Shown: positions 1 through 55,545, counted from the first letter of the stretch. The stretch: DNA of 64,000 bases from Azorinus chamasolen (GCA_963576725.1 OY755243.1:78370417-78434416); one strand, 5' to 3'. Translations and numbers: made by a program. The notes: generated by a model from the letters alone, not told the origin.

Positions 1-74
1 TCTACTGGGATTTACCGCATTTCTGCCATGTAAATAGATGGTGTACATGCTGTAGTGTATGTGTGTTTGTCTCA

Positions 75-160
75 TTAACCCTTTCACCGCCGATGTCGCA
101 TAAATGCACCACGACAAATAGTGCAGACGACAATCCGAAATTTGGCGCCGAAAGGGTTAA
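75..160. mobile_element. D-family MITE remnant without core
   Basis: TTAACCCTTTCACCG at the left and GGCGCCGAAAGGGTTAA at the right, 86 bp; the central palindrome is missing. Confidence 0.75.
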
Positions 161-381
161 ACGCCATTTAACTCTCACCCTGCCTAAAAATATCTGTTCA
201 AAATTTAGTCTGAAGCAAGATTTACTTACCTGCGATTCGTTCAATCTTTAAAGAAGCTACTGATCGAGTGTCAAACAGCTTGGATCCTGAAGAGACGCTT
301 AGTTATATGGCATCTCCTCCGGATCTAAGCTGTTTGCAAATGACGGTTACGTGGCGACCGACAGGATCAGGGTTTGACGTC

Positions 382-628
382 TTAAACCCTCACTCCATGA
401 ATATTCATGTAAGAAATAATGATATCATGAATATTAATTATATTAATCGTTATAATAGCACATGGACACAGAACATTTTGGCCAGGGCAGAAACTGCAAA
501 ATTTTATCTATATTATATCTTAAGCAAAGAGAGCAGACTGATCAGACGGTTCCTACATGAGCTGTTTGATCTGGGTCTACACTGTTGGCAAAGGCATAGA
601 AATGCGTTTGTATGGAGTAAAAGGTTAA
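382..628 (+). mobile_element. A1 MITE
   Basis: CCATGAATATTCATG, GGCCAGGGCAGAAACTG, AGCAAAGAGAGCAGACTGAT, decayed apex, GATCTGGGTCTACACTGTTG; TTAA at both ends. Confidence 0.85.
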
Positions 629-640
629 ATAGACGCTAAT

Positions 641-998
641 ACAATAGCAAAACACATATCTAAATTCTGATGTCAGGAATGAGATTGCAGGGTTAGAAAA
701 CATGTTTTGAAAGCATGCTTGTTCGCTATCTTGGCGGGCTTTTTTACCACAGGGATTGGTAAAAGGCGAAACGCTATCGCAAATATTGACGTTGGAATTG
801 ACACCTAATTAATATTTCAATTGCTGCATGTGTTACAGACTAAAATGATTATGCCACAGTGAACATAATAGTCTTTAATTTCGTAATTATTACCATTAGT
901 ATATTAACACGCGTAATGATACGTCGCGTATGAAAGATATCTAACTATAGTTGTCTAACAGAATGTGTATTTTGCTTTCATTAACGGAGAAACAAGTA
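641..998. other. No feature recognised
   Basis: AT-rich sequence between two MITEs. No coding signal or repeat family identified. Confidence 0.6.
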
Positions 999-1201
999 CA
1001 GTAAAACCTCTCTTAACCGGACGTTAAATCAAGAATAAATATCGGTCTTGGAGACAGGTGACAGCTTAATGCAGGATGAAAGTCATGCAGAAAGCTCTTA
1101 GAAGAGCTTTCTGCATGACTTTCACCCTGCATTAAGCAGTCACCTGACTTAGGTATCTAAATTCTTCTCTATTAGAATTCCGGTTAAGAGAGGTTTTACT
1201 G
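999..1201. mobile_element. E-family MITE, TA-flanked, 23-bp perfect ends
   Basis: Left end CAGTAAAACCTCTCTTAACC and its exact inverse at the right, flanked by TA (997-998, 1202-1203). A long core palindrome (about 1052-1146) has apex AGCTCTTAGAAGAGCT. Probably a Tc1/mariner- or pogo-type non-autonomous element. Confidence 0.92.
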
Positions 1202-1244
1202 TATTATCTACGTTTTCTGACTACAGTAACATCTCTCAAATGCG

Positions 1245-1385
1245 ATCACCAAAAAGAGGTCCAATTCTGGGTCTAAAAGAAAGGTAGTTGCTAAATGCAG
1301 AACGAATGTTATATAGAAAGCGCCTATGGGAGTTTTCTGCATTACTTTCGTCCTGCATTAAATCAACTACCTGTTATTAAAACAT
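1245..1385. mobile_element. Decayed E-family core
   Basis: CAAAAAGAGGTCCAATTCTG, TAAATGCAGAACGAATGTTA and CGTCCTGCATTAAATCAACT match the E core with many changes. Confidence 0.6.
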
Positions 1386-1480
1386 ATATGTTTATTCATG
1401 TAGTGATCACTTTAGATTTATACTGTATCTGATCTTGTCGCTGGATTCTATCTATTACGTGTGGATTTGTCTATTATATT

Positions 1481-1640
1481 CAGTAAAACCCCTCTAAAGC
1501 GAATTAACATAGATGTTTATAAAGGTTGGGTGTCGATTAATACAAGGCGAATGTGCTGTAGTAAGCACATGCGTGAGCTTTCTGATTCACTTCGATTCCT
1601 TATCAAATGATCAACTGCCTTTTAAACTCGGAATTACATC
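1481..1640. mobile_element. Decayed E-family copy
   Basis: Starts CAGTAAAACCCCTCTAAAGC; the palindrome is eroded (GTAAGCACATGCGTGAGC); no clear right end. Confidence 0.5.
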
Positions 1641-1666
1641 TCATTTTGGTGGTTGCACTAGAGGGG

Positions 1667-2055
1667 TTAACCCTTTCCTCCATAAATACGCCTTTCTATA
1701 CGCCTCTGTAATAGTCACTTTATGAAACCATTGTGATAAATAGATCGAAACTATTTACCACAGTGGTTTCAATACTATACAATTATAACATTTCCCTTTC
1801 CTCCAGTAAATGCTCCTTTTTAATACATTTATTCAAAGAGGTTGGGTCTGGTTTAAACCATTGTCTGAGAGAGCTTCATGTAGCAGCTGCCTGATCAGGG
1901 TCCATTTGGTTTATTTATGGGATTTTTAAATATTTATCACCGTGGTTTCAAAGCTACACAGTTCTAAACTTTTCCTTTTCTCGTTTTAATCCTCCTTTTC
2001 GGTAGATTTGTTCAAAGAGGTTTGATCTAAAATAGCGTGAGGGATTGAGTTAACT
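1667..2055. mobile_element. Two fused or decayed B-family copies
   Basis: TTAACCCTTTCCTCCATAAA, AAACCATTGTGATAAATAGA and GTGGTTTCAATACTATACAA, then a second right half with CACCGTGGTTTCAAAGCTAC and CTCCTTTTCGGTAGATTTG. Confidence 0.65.
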
Positions 2056-2386
2056 GTGCAAATATTGCAGCCACTTGTGGTTTGTTTTGTTGCTTATTTT
2101 CATGAACAATTTACCGTTGATATGTGATTTTAGATCATTTTGATTTATACGTTACCGTTGATCATTTTCTACAGTGCGATATATCACCTAGGACACATAT
2201 TTACCTTTAGGATATACAACTGATCTCTTTCAGTTATGTTTCTTTAAACCAACGTATTGTATTAAATGAGTACTTAATTGCTTTAGCTGCCATTAACCAA
2301 ACATACAACCTTTAGACCAGCACAGATTCCATCCGTTTAGTAAACAAAACGTGTAAAAGAAATGTATTGATGCCCTTCTTTGCAAA

Positions 2387-2637
2387 TTAACCCTTCTCTT
2401 GCTGAATTCTAAAATACATTTTCTCCTTCTTTACCCATGCCCTGTTGTATAATTACATATATCTTCACTGTGTACACGTATTTCGCTGTGCAATCACTGC
2501 TGTGGAGTGCACTGGTTGCACAATAAACTTGTAAATAGTGCAGACCCTGATGAGACAGCTCCTGCAGGAGCTATCTCATCTGGGTCTTCACTATTTACAG
2601 GTAGGTATATTGACGTGAATAGCAAGCGAAGGGTTAA
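2387..2637 (+). mobile_element. C-family MITE
   Basis: TTAACCCTTCTCTTGCTGAA to AGCAAGCGAAGGGTTAA, 251 bp, core GACAGCTCCTGCAGGAGCT. The second copy is at 4678-4927, in the same orientation. Confidence 0.9.
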
Positions 2638-2708
2638 ACAGCTTCAATACACACAAAAGAAATTTCATGGTCCGAATTCTTATCCGATTATATTGTACAT
2701 GTAGTATA

Positions 2709-2835
2709 AACCTCTTCGCTGCCATGAATACGGGTTTGTGACACCAAATCCAGTTTGGATCCAGATGAGACACCCAGCAACACGATGTCTTATCAGGATC
2801 GAATCTGTTGGCACTATGTTTATCTTTCTGATAAA
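2709..2835. mobile_element. J-type decayed element
   Basis: CAGTTTGGATCCAGATGAGA ... GTCTTATCAGGATCGAATC, an imperfect inverted pair. Confidence 0.45.
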
Positions 2836-2889
2836 TAAATGGAAGAAACGCCCACTCTAAAAGTTGACGATATTCTGTCAAGAAGAGAC

Positions 2890-3447
2890 AATGTTGGTGT
2901 TAAAAGGGTTAAAACAAACGACAATGATGTCACTGAATGGGTTAAAACAGGCGACAATGATGTCACTGAAAGGGTTATAACAGGCGACAATGATGTCACT
3001 GAAAGGGTTTAAACATGCGATAATGATGTCACTGAAAGGGTTAAAACAGGCGACAATGCTGATACTGAAAGGGTTACAACAGACGACTTTGATAACACTG
3101 AAAGGGTCAAAACAGACCACAAGCTGGCACTGAAAGGATTAAAACAGACGACTGTAATAACACTGAAAGGGTTAAAACAGGCAGGCGATAAGGATGTCAC
3201 TGAACGGGTTAAAACAGGCGACAATGCTGGCACTTAAAGGGTTAACAAAACAACAATGCTGGCACTTAAAGGGTTAAAATGGACAACAATAATGTCACTG
3301 AAATGGTTCAAACTGGCAACAGTGCTGTCACGAGCAGGGGTTTAAACAGACGAAAATAATGATACTTAAATGGTTAAAACTGACAACAATGATTGCACTG
3401 AAAGGGTTAAAACAGGCGACAGTAGTGGCACTGAAAGGATTAAAACG
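2890..3447. repeat. 33-bp minisatellite, about 16 units
   Basis: Unit GGGTTAAAACAGGCGACAAT plus GATGTCACTGAAA. The period is a multiple of three, so a spurious 11-residue repeat stays open on the minus strand. The unit contains GGGTTAA like the MITE ends. Confidence 0.92.
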
Positions 3448-3564
3448 TTAAAACATTCTAAGAAACATTCAATTTTATTCATAAATACATTTCGTTCATT
3501 TAGACTATTTTTCACCTACTACATTTTAGAAAAAACAAGCTATACTCAGTATATCCACTAAAAT

Positions 3565-3962
3565 GCAATTAAGGCGTCAAATAGTTTGGACCCTGATGAG
3601 ACGCCGAGTTACTGAGTTAACGACAACAATTACATTTATTAGCTCCAATCTTCAAATGTAAACTTTTCAAGAAATAGTATTACTATGACAAACACTGTAG
3701 AATCAGGGTCCATGCTTATAAAGCTTTTAGTTGAGTCTGAGTTTCGTTCTCAAGCTTTTGATTGGTCAGATTTGAGTTCTCAAGCTTTTGATTGGTCAGA
3801 TTTGAGCCAGAGGCTCAAATCTGACCAATCAAAAGCTTGAGAACGTACTCAGACTCAACTAAAAGTTTTATAAGTATGGACCCTGATCTATATCTTGTCA
3901 AAAGCAAACAGAGCAGACCCTGATGTACGTGAAAAGGCGTTAAAATGAATTGAGAGGGTTAA
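3565..3962. mobile_element. A1-like host with J fragment, interrupted by a G element
   Basis: AAATAGTTTGGACCCTGATG at the left; CTGTAGAATCA and GATCTATATCTTGTCAAAAG flank the G element, and AAGCAAACAGAGCAGACCC follows it. Confidence 0.55.
3709..3880. mobile_element. G-family palindromic element nested in A1
   Basis: TCCATGCTTATAAAGCTTTT to AAAAGTTTTATAAGTATGGA; left arm carries a duplicated CAAGCTTTTGATTGGTCAGA; apex GAGCCAGAGGCTC. Confidence 0.88.
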
Positions 3963-4179
3963 AGTTTGGTGTTTAGTTTTTGGTTTTATATGCACACAGT
4001 AATTACAGGATCCACCCATTTGTAAAATAATGTACATTACATACTATGCTTTATTTTATATGCAAGAGATCAATCAATTTGTGTAATATCTATCACACTA
4101 CATATATCATAAACATCTTAAACAACAAACATTCATATCAAACCAGCTGTTGTTCAGGCATGTGCTAAGAAAATGTTAA

Positions 4180-4270
4180 ATAACCCTTTTTTATTTTCAC
4201 GCCTTTGGAAATAAAGTAGACCCAGTTCAGGTGACGCCTTAGGAGTCATCTGATCGAGATATGCTAGGTT
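4180..4270. mobile_element. A-family fragment
   Basis: TAACCCTTTTTTATTTTCAC, AAGTAGACCCAGTTCAGGTG, GGAGTCATCTGATCGAGATA; both ends degraded. Confidence 0.5.
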
Positions 4271-4677
4271 TGTTTATGAAATTATTATTTATCTGACCAC
4301 AGACTCTATCCAAATATCCTGTGTATACCATTATTGAAATCAGCTAAAAAAAATCACGATGTGATTTTTTTCTTACATGAATACTCAACAGTGAAAGGAT
4401 TGAAATAAAAAAGATGTATTTATATGAGTATACATATTGCACAACGCTGTATTGATATACACGAGTATTATACATACTGTAACACTTTCCCGTTTGAATA
4501 TTCTTGCAATAATTAATAACACCATGACTATTTATTTGCTCATTATTTTTATAATGGGATATGAACACACGAGTTTTTGGTATCGGTAGAATATGAAAAT
4601 AAGATCTATGTAAGTTCAAAACTCTGGTGTACTATTTTGCAAAGGCATGAAAAGGCTTTTAAATAAAGGAAAAAGGA

Positions 4678-4927
4678 TTAACCCTTCGCTTGCTGAATTT
4701 TAAAATACATTTCTCCTTCTTTACCCATGCCCTGTTGTACAATTACATATATCTTCACTGTGTACAAGTATTTCGCTGTGCAATCACCGCTGTAGAGTGC
4801 ACAGGTTGCACAATCAACTTGTAAATAGTGCAGTCCCTGATGAGACAGCTCCTGCAGGAGCTGTCTCATCTGGGTCTTCGCCATTTACAGGTAGGTATAT
4901 TGACGTGAATAGCAAGCGAAGGGTTAG
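4678..4927 (+). mobile_element. C-family MITE
   Basis: Near-identical to 2387-2637, core ACAGCTCCTGCAGGAGCTGT. Only two copies are seen here. Confidence 0.9.
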
Positions 4928-4942
4928 ATAAAGGAATAAAGG

Positions 4943-5119
4943 ATTAATGTTTTCCCTGTTTCACATTCATGTAAGAAGAAATGTCATCATGAATGTTTAT
5001 TACCTTGGAAGATTATTAAACTCCATAAGCAAACAGAGCTGACCCTGATCAGACGGCTCCTACAGGAGCCGTCTGATATGGGTCTACTCTGTTTGCAAAT
5101 GCGTGAAGGAAGGGATTAA
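4943..5119 (+). mobile_element. A-family MITE
   Basis: TTAATGTTTTCCCTGTTTCA, CAAACAGAGCTGACCCTGAT, core GACGGCTCCTACAGGAGCCG, ends AAGGGATTAA. Confidence 0.8.
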
Positions 5120-5387
5120 AGAACAATTCCATTTTCTTAACGACACAAACATATAAACACGTTTCAGAATATAAATTATTTACATTTACATTCGGAGGAT
5201 GTGTTGCAAAAATTAATATCAATAATTTGGGATTAACTTTTAAGTTTATATAAATAGTATACATGCACCAGCCAAGTAGGACTAGAATGTGTGAGTATTG
5301 TTCTGTCCTGAGTTATCTCTTGCAACGCTATTCAAATATGTCGACTGAATTCAGTAATTCTTGCATAGTGTTATTTCTCTTGGATAA

Positions 5388-5393
5388 TTTATT
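5388..5393 (-). promoter_or_regulatory. Candidate poly(A) signal of SLC38A9
   Basis: AATAAA on the minus strand about 157 nt past the TAG. It is the nearest canonical hexamer downstream of the coding end. Use is inferred. Confidence 0.4.
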
Positions 5394-5549
5394 GCAGACT
5401 TGACTAGAAATTGTAGGATATTCACTAGACTGTACAAAGTTATTATCTTCTAGCTTCAGCCTGATCAATCTTTCAATTTACTTATTTATATTTACTGCTT
5501 TCTCTGATTGGTTAGTTCATCCAACTTTGCATTTTCTGTGATGTTTCGT

Positions 5550-26514
<20,965 letters not shown>

Positions 26515-26522
26515 TTTCTCAC

Positions 26523-26554
26523 GTATCTAAGGTAACTTGTATCTAAGGTAACTT
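26523..26554 (-). repeat. 16-bp direct duplication in the SLC38A9 5' leader
   Basis: AAGTTACCTTAGATAC occurs twice head to tail on the minus strand, starting 9 nt upstream of the ATG. Small tandem duplication in the presumed 5' UTR. Confidence 0.8.
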
Positions 26555-26749
26555 GAAAGCTTGTAAGACAGTGCTGAAGTTGTACATTTTACGTTGCGAT
26601 GATTACAAACATTAACGAATCACCACTATAATATAATCTCGTGAAGTGTTAGGATACTGAACAGTGTATATCATAAACTATTTGAATGACCTCGATCATT
26701 ATCGACAATGGATAAAAATTGGAAGAGTGAGATATGATATTAAGTACTC

Positions 26750-27180
26750 ATACACGTAATGCTAATCACGTGTAGCCTATCAAGCTACTTAATCACAGGT
26801 AGCCGAGTCAACCTGTCTAATCACGTGATTTCGTATCAAGCTGTCTAATCACAGGTATCAGTATTAATATGTTTAATCACATGAGTTTGTATCAAGCTGT
26901 TTCATAATAGGTATCCGTATCAAGCTGTCTAATCACAAATATCGGTACCAAACTGTCTAATCACAAATATCGGTACCAAACTGTCTAATCACATACATGT
27001 ATATCGGTATCAAGCTCTCTAATCACATATAGATAGATAGATAGATTATAGATAGATTTATTTCGGTAAAAAGTGTACATAACATGGCAAAACATAACTA
27101 AGACAACATATAAAAAGCCATGTAATATCGGTATCAAGCTGTCTAATCACATGTATCGGTATCAAGCTGAAGGACATGAT
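26750..27180. repeat. 28-30-bp degenerate minisatellite
   Basis: Units like ATCGGTATCAAGCTGTCTAA TCACA, with a GATA tract insertion at 27026-27120 related to 54836-54895. Confidence 0.8.
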
Positions 27181-28087
27181 TGTGTGTCAGTCATACATCT
27201 ATAATAATTAATAGTAAAATAATAAAAAAAAAACCCACAACAAACGAAAACATTATACGTAACATCATTGCATTACAAACATATTTATCTTCACCATTCT
27301 AATCATGAGTATGATATATATTACGTCTTTTCGCAATTGCTTAACTTATTTATATTGTTTTTCACATATTTATATTATATAAGTCTTTTCATCACACCTC
27401 CACATATTTTACTGTATTTTTATCATCCCTCTACATATTACTTACACTATTTACATGCACAGATTCAACAGTTCAAGATAAAATTACGTATCAGATACTC
27501 CAAAGCAGACAGAAAAAAATCCATTTCTTCGACAGGTCTTGACATTGTTCTGTCTGCTAAATCTCCGCTCACACTCAACAGTGGATACAGGGCAACAAGT
27601 AACCCTGTCAGATGCCTCAGTAGAAGCTTAATAAACATCACTGTGACTAATTGCCAAGTTGACCATATTCCTAGAGGAAGTAACGGATTTGTTGCCACCT
27701 GCCTGGCTAGCACTAGCAAACTTAACAAAGCTCAGGTAAACGCCTCTGTATCCTCCCTTACCTACTGAAATCAAATAGTCCATCACAACATCAACGTCTT
27801 CTTCCTTATTAGACAATACCGTCAGAATTTCCACTAAACCTCTGATAAGTGTACAGACGCTTGATCATACCTGCTACAAACATATCACAGATACTCAAAG
27901 TCAAAAGTGACCAAACAATCAGGGTCAATCCGAAGCTCTGAGGTTGCCTTTTCAAGGAAATCAATCATTTTTTGACCATTTTTCCAATTTGCTAACCACA
28001 CCATGGTTTCATTAGTAGACTCTAATAAGGGAGTGACTTTGAAATACTAGACAAAGGCTTCAAAACATCACACAAGAAATGTAATAA

Positions 28088-28933
28088 ATTCTGAAGGGAG
28101 GTGATCCCCCGAAAGCAAAAATTGCAACACAAAAAGAGAAAATTGCAGACTCGGTTTTATTGAGTCTGTTCATGAGCAGTAATTGAAAGTGCGACACTGC
28201 TCACGTCCCCTAGCACCGGCTTAAGCGGTATTCAATTTTCAGAACAAGAAGTACTGAAATTCATGATCTCGAAGGATCAGAAGGTATAACAACACTGAGA
28301 ATGAAGTACGGGGCGACGTTTTACGGCCGCCACACAAGCACTTAACACCTGCTGTTGTGAAGATTATAAATTCTGAAGGGAGGTGATCCCCCGAAAGTAA
28401 AAATTGCAACACAAAAAGTGAAAATTGCAGACTCGGTTTTATTGAGTCTGTTCATGAGCAGTAATTGAAAGTGCGACACTGCTCACGTCCCCTAGCACCG
28501 GCTTAAGCGGTATTCAATTTTCAGAACAAGAAGTACTGAAATTCATGATCTCGAAGGATCAGAAGGTATAACAACACTGAGAATGAAGTACGGGGCGACG
28601 TTTTACGGCCGCCACACGAGCACTTAACACCTGCTGTTGTGAAGATTATAAATTCTGAAGGGAGGTGATCCCCCGAAAGCTAAAATTGCAACACAAAAAG
28701 GGAAAATTGCAGACTCGGTTTTATTGAGTCTGTTCATGAGCAGTAATTGAAAGTGCGACACTGCTCACGCCCCCTAGCACCGGCTTAAGCGGTATTCAAT
28801 TTTCAGAACAAGAAGTACTGAAATTCATGATCTCGAAGGATCAGAAGGTATAACAACACTGAGAATGAAGTACGGGGCGACGTTTTATGACCGCCACACA
28901 AGCACTTAACACCTGCTGTTGTGAAGATTTACA
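28088..28933. repeat. Three tandem 282-bp units with several internal stems
   Basis: Units start at 28088, 28370 and 28652 and are nearly identical. Each holds CAGACTC...GAGTCTG, TGAGCAGT...ACTGCTCA, TGATC...GATCA and GGGAGGTGATCCCCC. They sit inside the hAT relic, so they arrived or expanded after it. Low divergence suggests recent amplification. Confidence 0.92.
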
Positions 28934-29323
28934 CCTGCTGTTGTGATTGTGAACACATACAAAAACTTGTAACAAGTGACCCACGTGAGCAAGCAAGCTG
29001 GGGGTTGCCAGATTTCTCCTCCATGAGCACAGAAATCAAACTACATGTACTGTAGTTTGATACTATGGCATCAATCACGCCTTCAAAACTGAGCCAGCCA
29101 ACGTGTGTGAAATACTTGCTGAACTTGGAAGATTTACCTGAGGAATGAGGCTGACACTCTATAACATAGTCATATTATTGGGCAAGTAGTGAAAGTATTT
29201 AAATACACTGCTCAAGATTTCTTTGAGCATGACCAAATAGTGAATTGCGTCAGCCCAGTGCAACAATTCAACGCCAGGCGATGAGTGATGCAATTCTCAG
29301 CCAAAACACGTGGAATATCTTCC

Positions 29324-29616
29324 TTAACTTTTACAACGCTGAATCCTAAAATGGACTATTCCAAAATTCAAACAGGTCAACTTTAATGTGAATATTTAGG
29401 GATGTTTTAACCATCACAATGCTGAATTTTCAAATGGGACTATTCCAAAATTTAAACTTCCCAAACTTAAGTGAATATTTAGGGATATTTCTAAAGAAAA
29501 ATGTAACATGACAAACATTGCAGACGCTGATGAGAGGACTCCCCATTCTCATATGGATATACACTGTTTGCAAAGGACATATATAAGTGACTTTTGACCC
29601 GCATTGTAAGGGTTAA
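29324..29616. mobile_element. H-family MITE inserted in the hAT relic
   Basis: Ends TTAACTTTTACAACGCTGAA and GCATTGTAAGGGTTAA; contains a weak ACCC-type core near 29520-29570. The hAT reading resumes on each side at the TTAA. Confidence 0.75.
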
Positions 29617-29854
29617 AACCAAGTAATGTCACTTGACTTATTTCCGACCATAACAGCTGTCCCATCAGTACTGACACCACGATTTTGACAAGCAGATACC
29701 CTTATCTGACAGCATACCCTTAACTTTTGCATTTGCCTTAACCAAGCTGTAAATGACAATATGTCCGGGGTTCAAAGAAACCATAGGGATCAGACTATAG
29801 AATCTGAATGTACGACATGGCATGCGGATACACAGAAACATCAGTGATCTCATC

Positions 29855-30013
29855 AAGCTTTTTAGTTGAGTCTGAGTTTGTTCTCAAGCTTTTGATTGGT
29901 CAGATTTGAGTTCTCAAGCTTTTGATTGGTCAGATTTGAGCCAAAGGCTCAAATCTGACCAATCAAAAACTTGAGAACGAACTCAGACGCAACTAAAATT
30001 TTATAAGCATGGA
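29855..30013. mobile_element. G-family palindromic element
   Basis: AGTTGAGTCTGAG then duplicated GATTGGTCAGATTTGAG, apex CCAAAGG, then the inverted copy to TTTTATAAGCATGGACC. It separates the DEITD fragment from the upstream hAT fragment. Confidence 0.85.
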
Positions 30014-30269
30014 CCCAGACTAAATTGTCCACTGGCTGATACTTTTCAGGAGGTCTGTCTCTAAGACTTTGGCGATAGCGGCCTGAAACTCGTTGATTGA
30101 CGTTGAACGGCATTATGCTGTAGGTGCATCCGCCCTCAGGTCAGTCAGCTTTGAACCACCCTGGAAAAGAAAAAATATTACTTAAACACTTTACATGCTT
30201 GCATTTAATTTCTAAACAGTTTGGTACAATATTGAGTAACCCTACATCTCATAAGTCAAGCTCTTTAGT

Positions 30270-30425
30270 ACTGGCCCCGAGGTTATAAAACATTTTGCTA
30301 GAGTCTGAGATCATACTCAAGCATCTGATTGGTCAGATTGGTCAGATTCAATCATATACTTGAGAATGATCTCAGACTCAGACTCAGACTCAGACTCAGA
30401 CTCATCAGTTTTTATAACCTTGGAC
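30270..30425. mobile_element. Divergent G-like palindromic element
   Basis: GAGTCTGAGATCATACTCAA, doubled TTGGTCAGA, then inverse with a (CAGACT)n expansion at 30373-30402 and TTTTTATAACCTTGGAC. Confidence 0.7.
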
Positions 30426-31279
30426 ACAGATTCAGTAACGTTTTAGAGAAAATGGAAGATATTTTTTCAGACAGCACATTCTTACTATGAATGTTACATT
30501 TTACCTTTATATTTATGACTGTCTTCACTTAAATACACTGGAGTTTGAACAAAAGCTATATTGCACTGTTACTCTAAATTACTTCAACGCCAATGTGTTT
30601 GAATAATATTGTATCGTGCTTAATTTGTATTTAATAGCATTTGTAAATTTGCATATAGGAATGGTCTGTCTTTTGCAATGTCTATTATTGATACCTAGCC
30701 ACATCAAGTCATTCAGTTCAGGGACCTCTGAACTTGACATGTTCTGTTTGACCGTAAAGTACACTTTCGCCATGGCTGTAGTGCTTGAAGATTCACTCTT
30801 TCCTGAGGCTGTTTAGTGAGCAACATCCATTATCGGGCTCTGATTAGCTGCAGATACTGCTAGTTCATAGTCTGAAAATAGGATTGGAAAAACTGACAAC
30901 ATGAATAATTTGAATAAACAGTTTTCAAAATAACTGTGTTAGATAAACAGTGTTTCCTGCTACCGAATTTAGTATATATAAGAAATCTTGAACATATACT
31001 TAAAGATAATGTCATTTTTTAAATTTTCTTTGAGGTTCCAAAACACGTATTCATTGTTAATTGTTAAACATCGTTCGAGATCTGTATTTGATTCCAGTCA
31101 GTATTAAGAATTTTGAAATGTAACCAAAAATATATATATATCCGTAGATAGATACCTTTTACTGGTTGCATGCTTAGTGACATTCTCCTTCTTCATTACC
31201 AATGAATTAAAATCCCAGATGTTTAATTAAGAGGTTCTGGACTCTTATACGCTGACCTTATTGGATCGTAAATGTCAAT

Positions 31280-31670
31280 AATAAAAATACAGACAAATAA
31301 ATAAATAAATTAAACAAACAAACAATAAACAAATAAATAAACGAACGAATGAATGAATGAAATGAAGAAATAAGTGAATAATGAATGAATAAAAAATAAA
31401 CAAACATATAAATAAATAAATGCATGAAAGAATGAGTGGATGAATGAATGAATGAATGAATGAATGAATGAATGAATGAATAAACCAACGAGCACACAAA
31501 CAAACAAACAAAGTAACTAACTCACTAACTAATTAACTGACTGACTCTCTGAATAACTGACTAACTAACTCTAGCTTACTCTAACTTACTAATTTACTAA
31601 CTAACAGTCAATCAACCAACCAACCAACCATTCATTCAACCAATCAACCAACAAGCTCTGATTCCCGAAC
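31280..31670. repeat. Tetranucleotide-rich tract (AATA/AATG/ACTA/CCAA)
   Basis: AAATAAATAAAT, GAATGAATGAATG, CTAACTAACT and CCAACCAACC runs upstream of PGM1; open frames here are low complexity. Confidence 0.9.
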
Positions 31671-31673
31671 TGT

Positions 31674-31840
31674 GTACTTGACATAAACCGTGTGGTCAGT
31701 GTTTTAGCCTGACACTGGATCGAATTTCCGTTGTATAACTTCCGCTGTCCTTTGCAAGGTGAAGGTCGTTTGCAGACGCTTTTTTTTCAGCAAATTGACA
31801 CAAATACAGACAACGGAGGTTGCCACGAAGGCATTTAAAA
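31674..31840 (+). promoter_or_regulatory. Probable PGM1 promoter / 5' UTR region
   Basis: No TATA box. ACTTCCG (ETS-like) lies at 31738-31744 and a T8-CAG at about 31780-31790 could be a 5'-UTR splice acceptor. Position relative to the ATG is the main support. Confidence 0.3.
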
Positions 31841-55353
<23,513 letters not shown>

Positions 55354-55378
55354 AATTTACAATGTTTTAAGCTTCAGC

Positions 55379-55412
55379 AAAGACCTATGATAACACATTA
55401 TCATAGGTCTTT
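55379..55412 (+). promoter_or_regulatory. Perfect 15-bp stem-loop in the PGM1 3' UTR
   Basis: Arm AAAGACCTATGATAA, loop CACA, then the exact reverse complement. It begins 26 nt after the stop codon and belongs to none of the MITE families here. Confidence 0.75.
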
Positions 55413-55545
55413 GGCTTCAGATAAGAAGAGTGTTTTAGATCCCATTCACTGTTTTCTCTGCAAAACCCTGCTGTGTTGTTACTTGTTTGAATCATTGTTG
55501 TAAAGGGGATTATGAATTCCATGAACGTTGGATTTTGGCAGAGAG

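Larger units (their letters stand above)
27465..30150 (-). pseudogene. Degraded hAT-type transposase (ZNF862/KIAA1586-like class)
   Basis: Fragments read in order on the minus strand, in shifting frames: FQAAIAKVLETDLLKSISQ (about 30100), DEITDVSVYPHAMSYIQI (29854-29800), GVSTDGTAVMVGNK (about 29690-29640), THRLAL and ADAIHYLVMLKEILSSVFKY (about 29290-29170), HFLCDVLKPLSSISKSLP then TMVWLANWKNGQKMIDFLEK (28080-27900), and PVSTVECERRFSRQNNVKT (about 27600-27530). The last is the hAT C-terminal dimerisation block, and D-E-x-TD plus TDGTAVMVG is the catalytic-core signature. Several stops and frameshifts break it. It is also split by a G element, an H element and the 282-bp repeats. Class assignment is from motif recall. 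Confidence 0.75.
26515..31840. other. Intergenic interval between SLC38A9 and PGM1 starts
   Basis: Contains a 28-bp-class minisatellite, a hAT transposase relic with insertions, a 282-bp three-copy repeat, two G-family copies and tetranucleotide repeats. No intact gene seen. 30426-31257 holds nothing I recognise. Confidence 0.7.

Noticed and set aside
2878..3233. Repeated NPFSDIIVAC-type frames on the minus strand
   Set aside because: Produced by the 33-bp minisatellite; no start context, no splice sites, no composition expected of a protein.
27268..27768. 166-codon plus-strand frame
   Set aside because: It is antisense to the hAT relic; its sequence has low complexity at the start and no family resemblance.
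28088..28933. Hammerhead ribozyme in the 282-bp repeat (CTGAAGG...CCCGAAAG)
   Set aside because: The conserved CUGANGA core is not met because G replaces the last A, and no matching stem III plus cleavage site was found by eye.
31258..31511. Overlapping minus-strand frames with IHSFIHSFIHSF
   Set aside because: Translation of tetranucleotide repeats.
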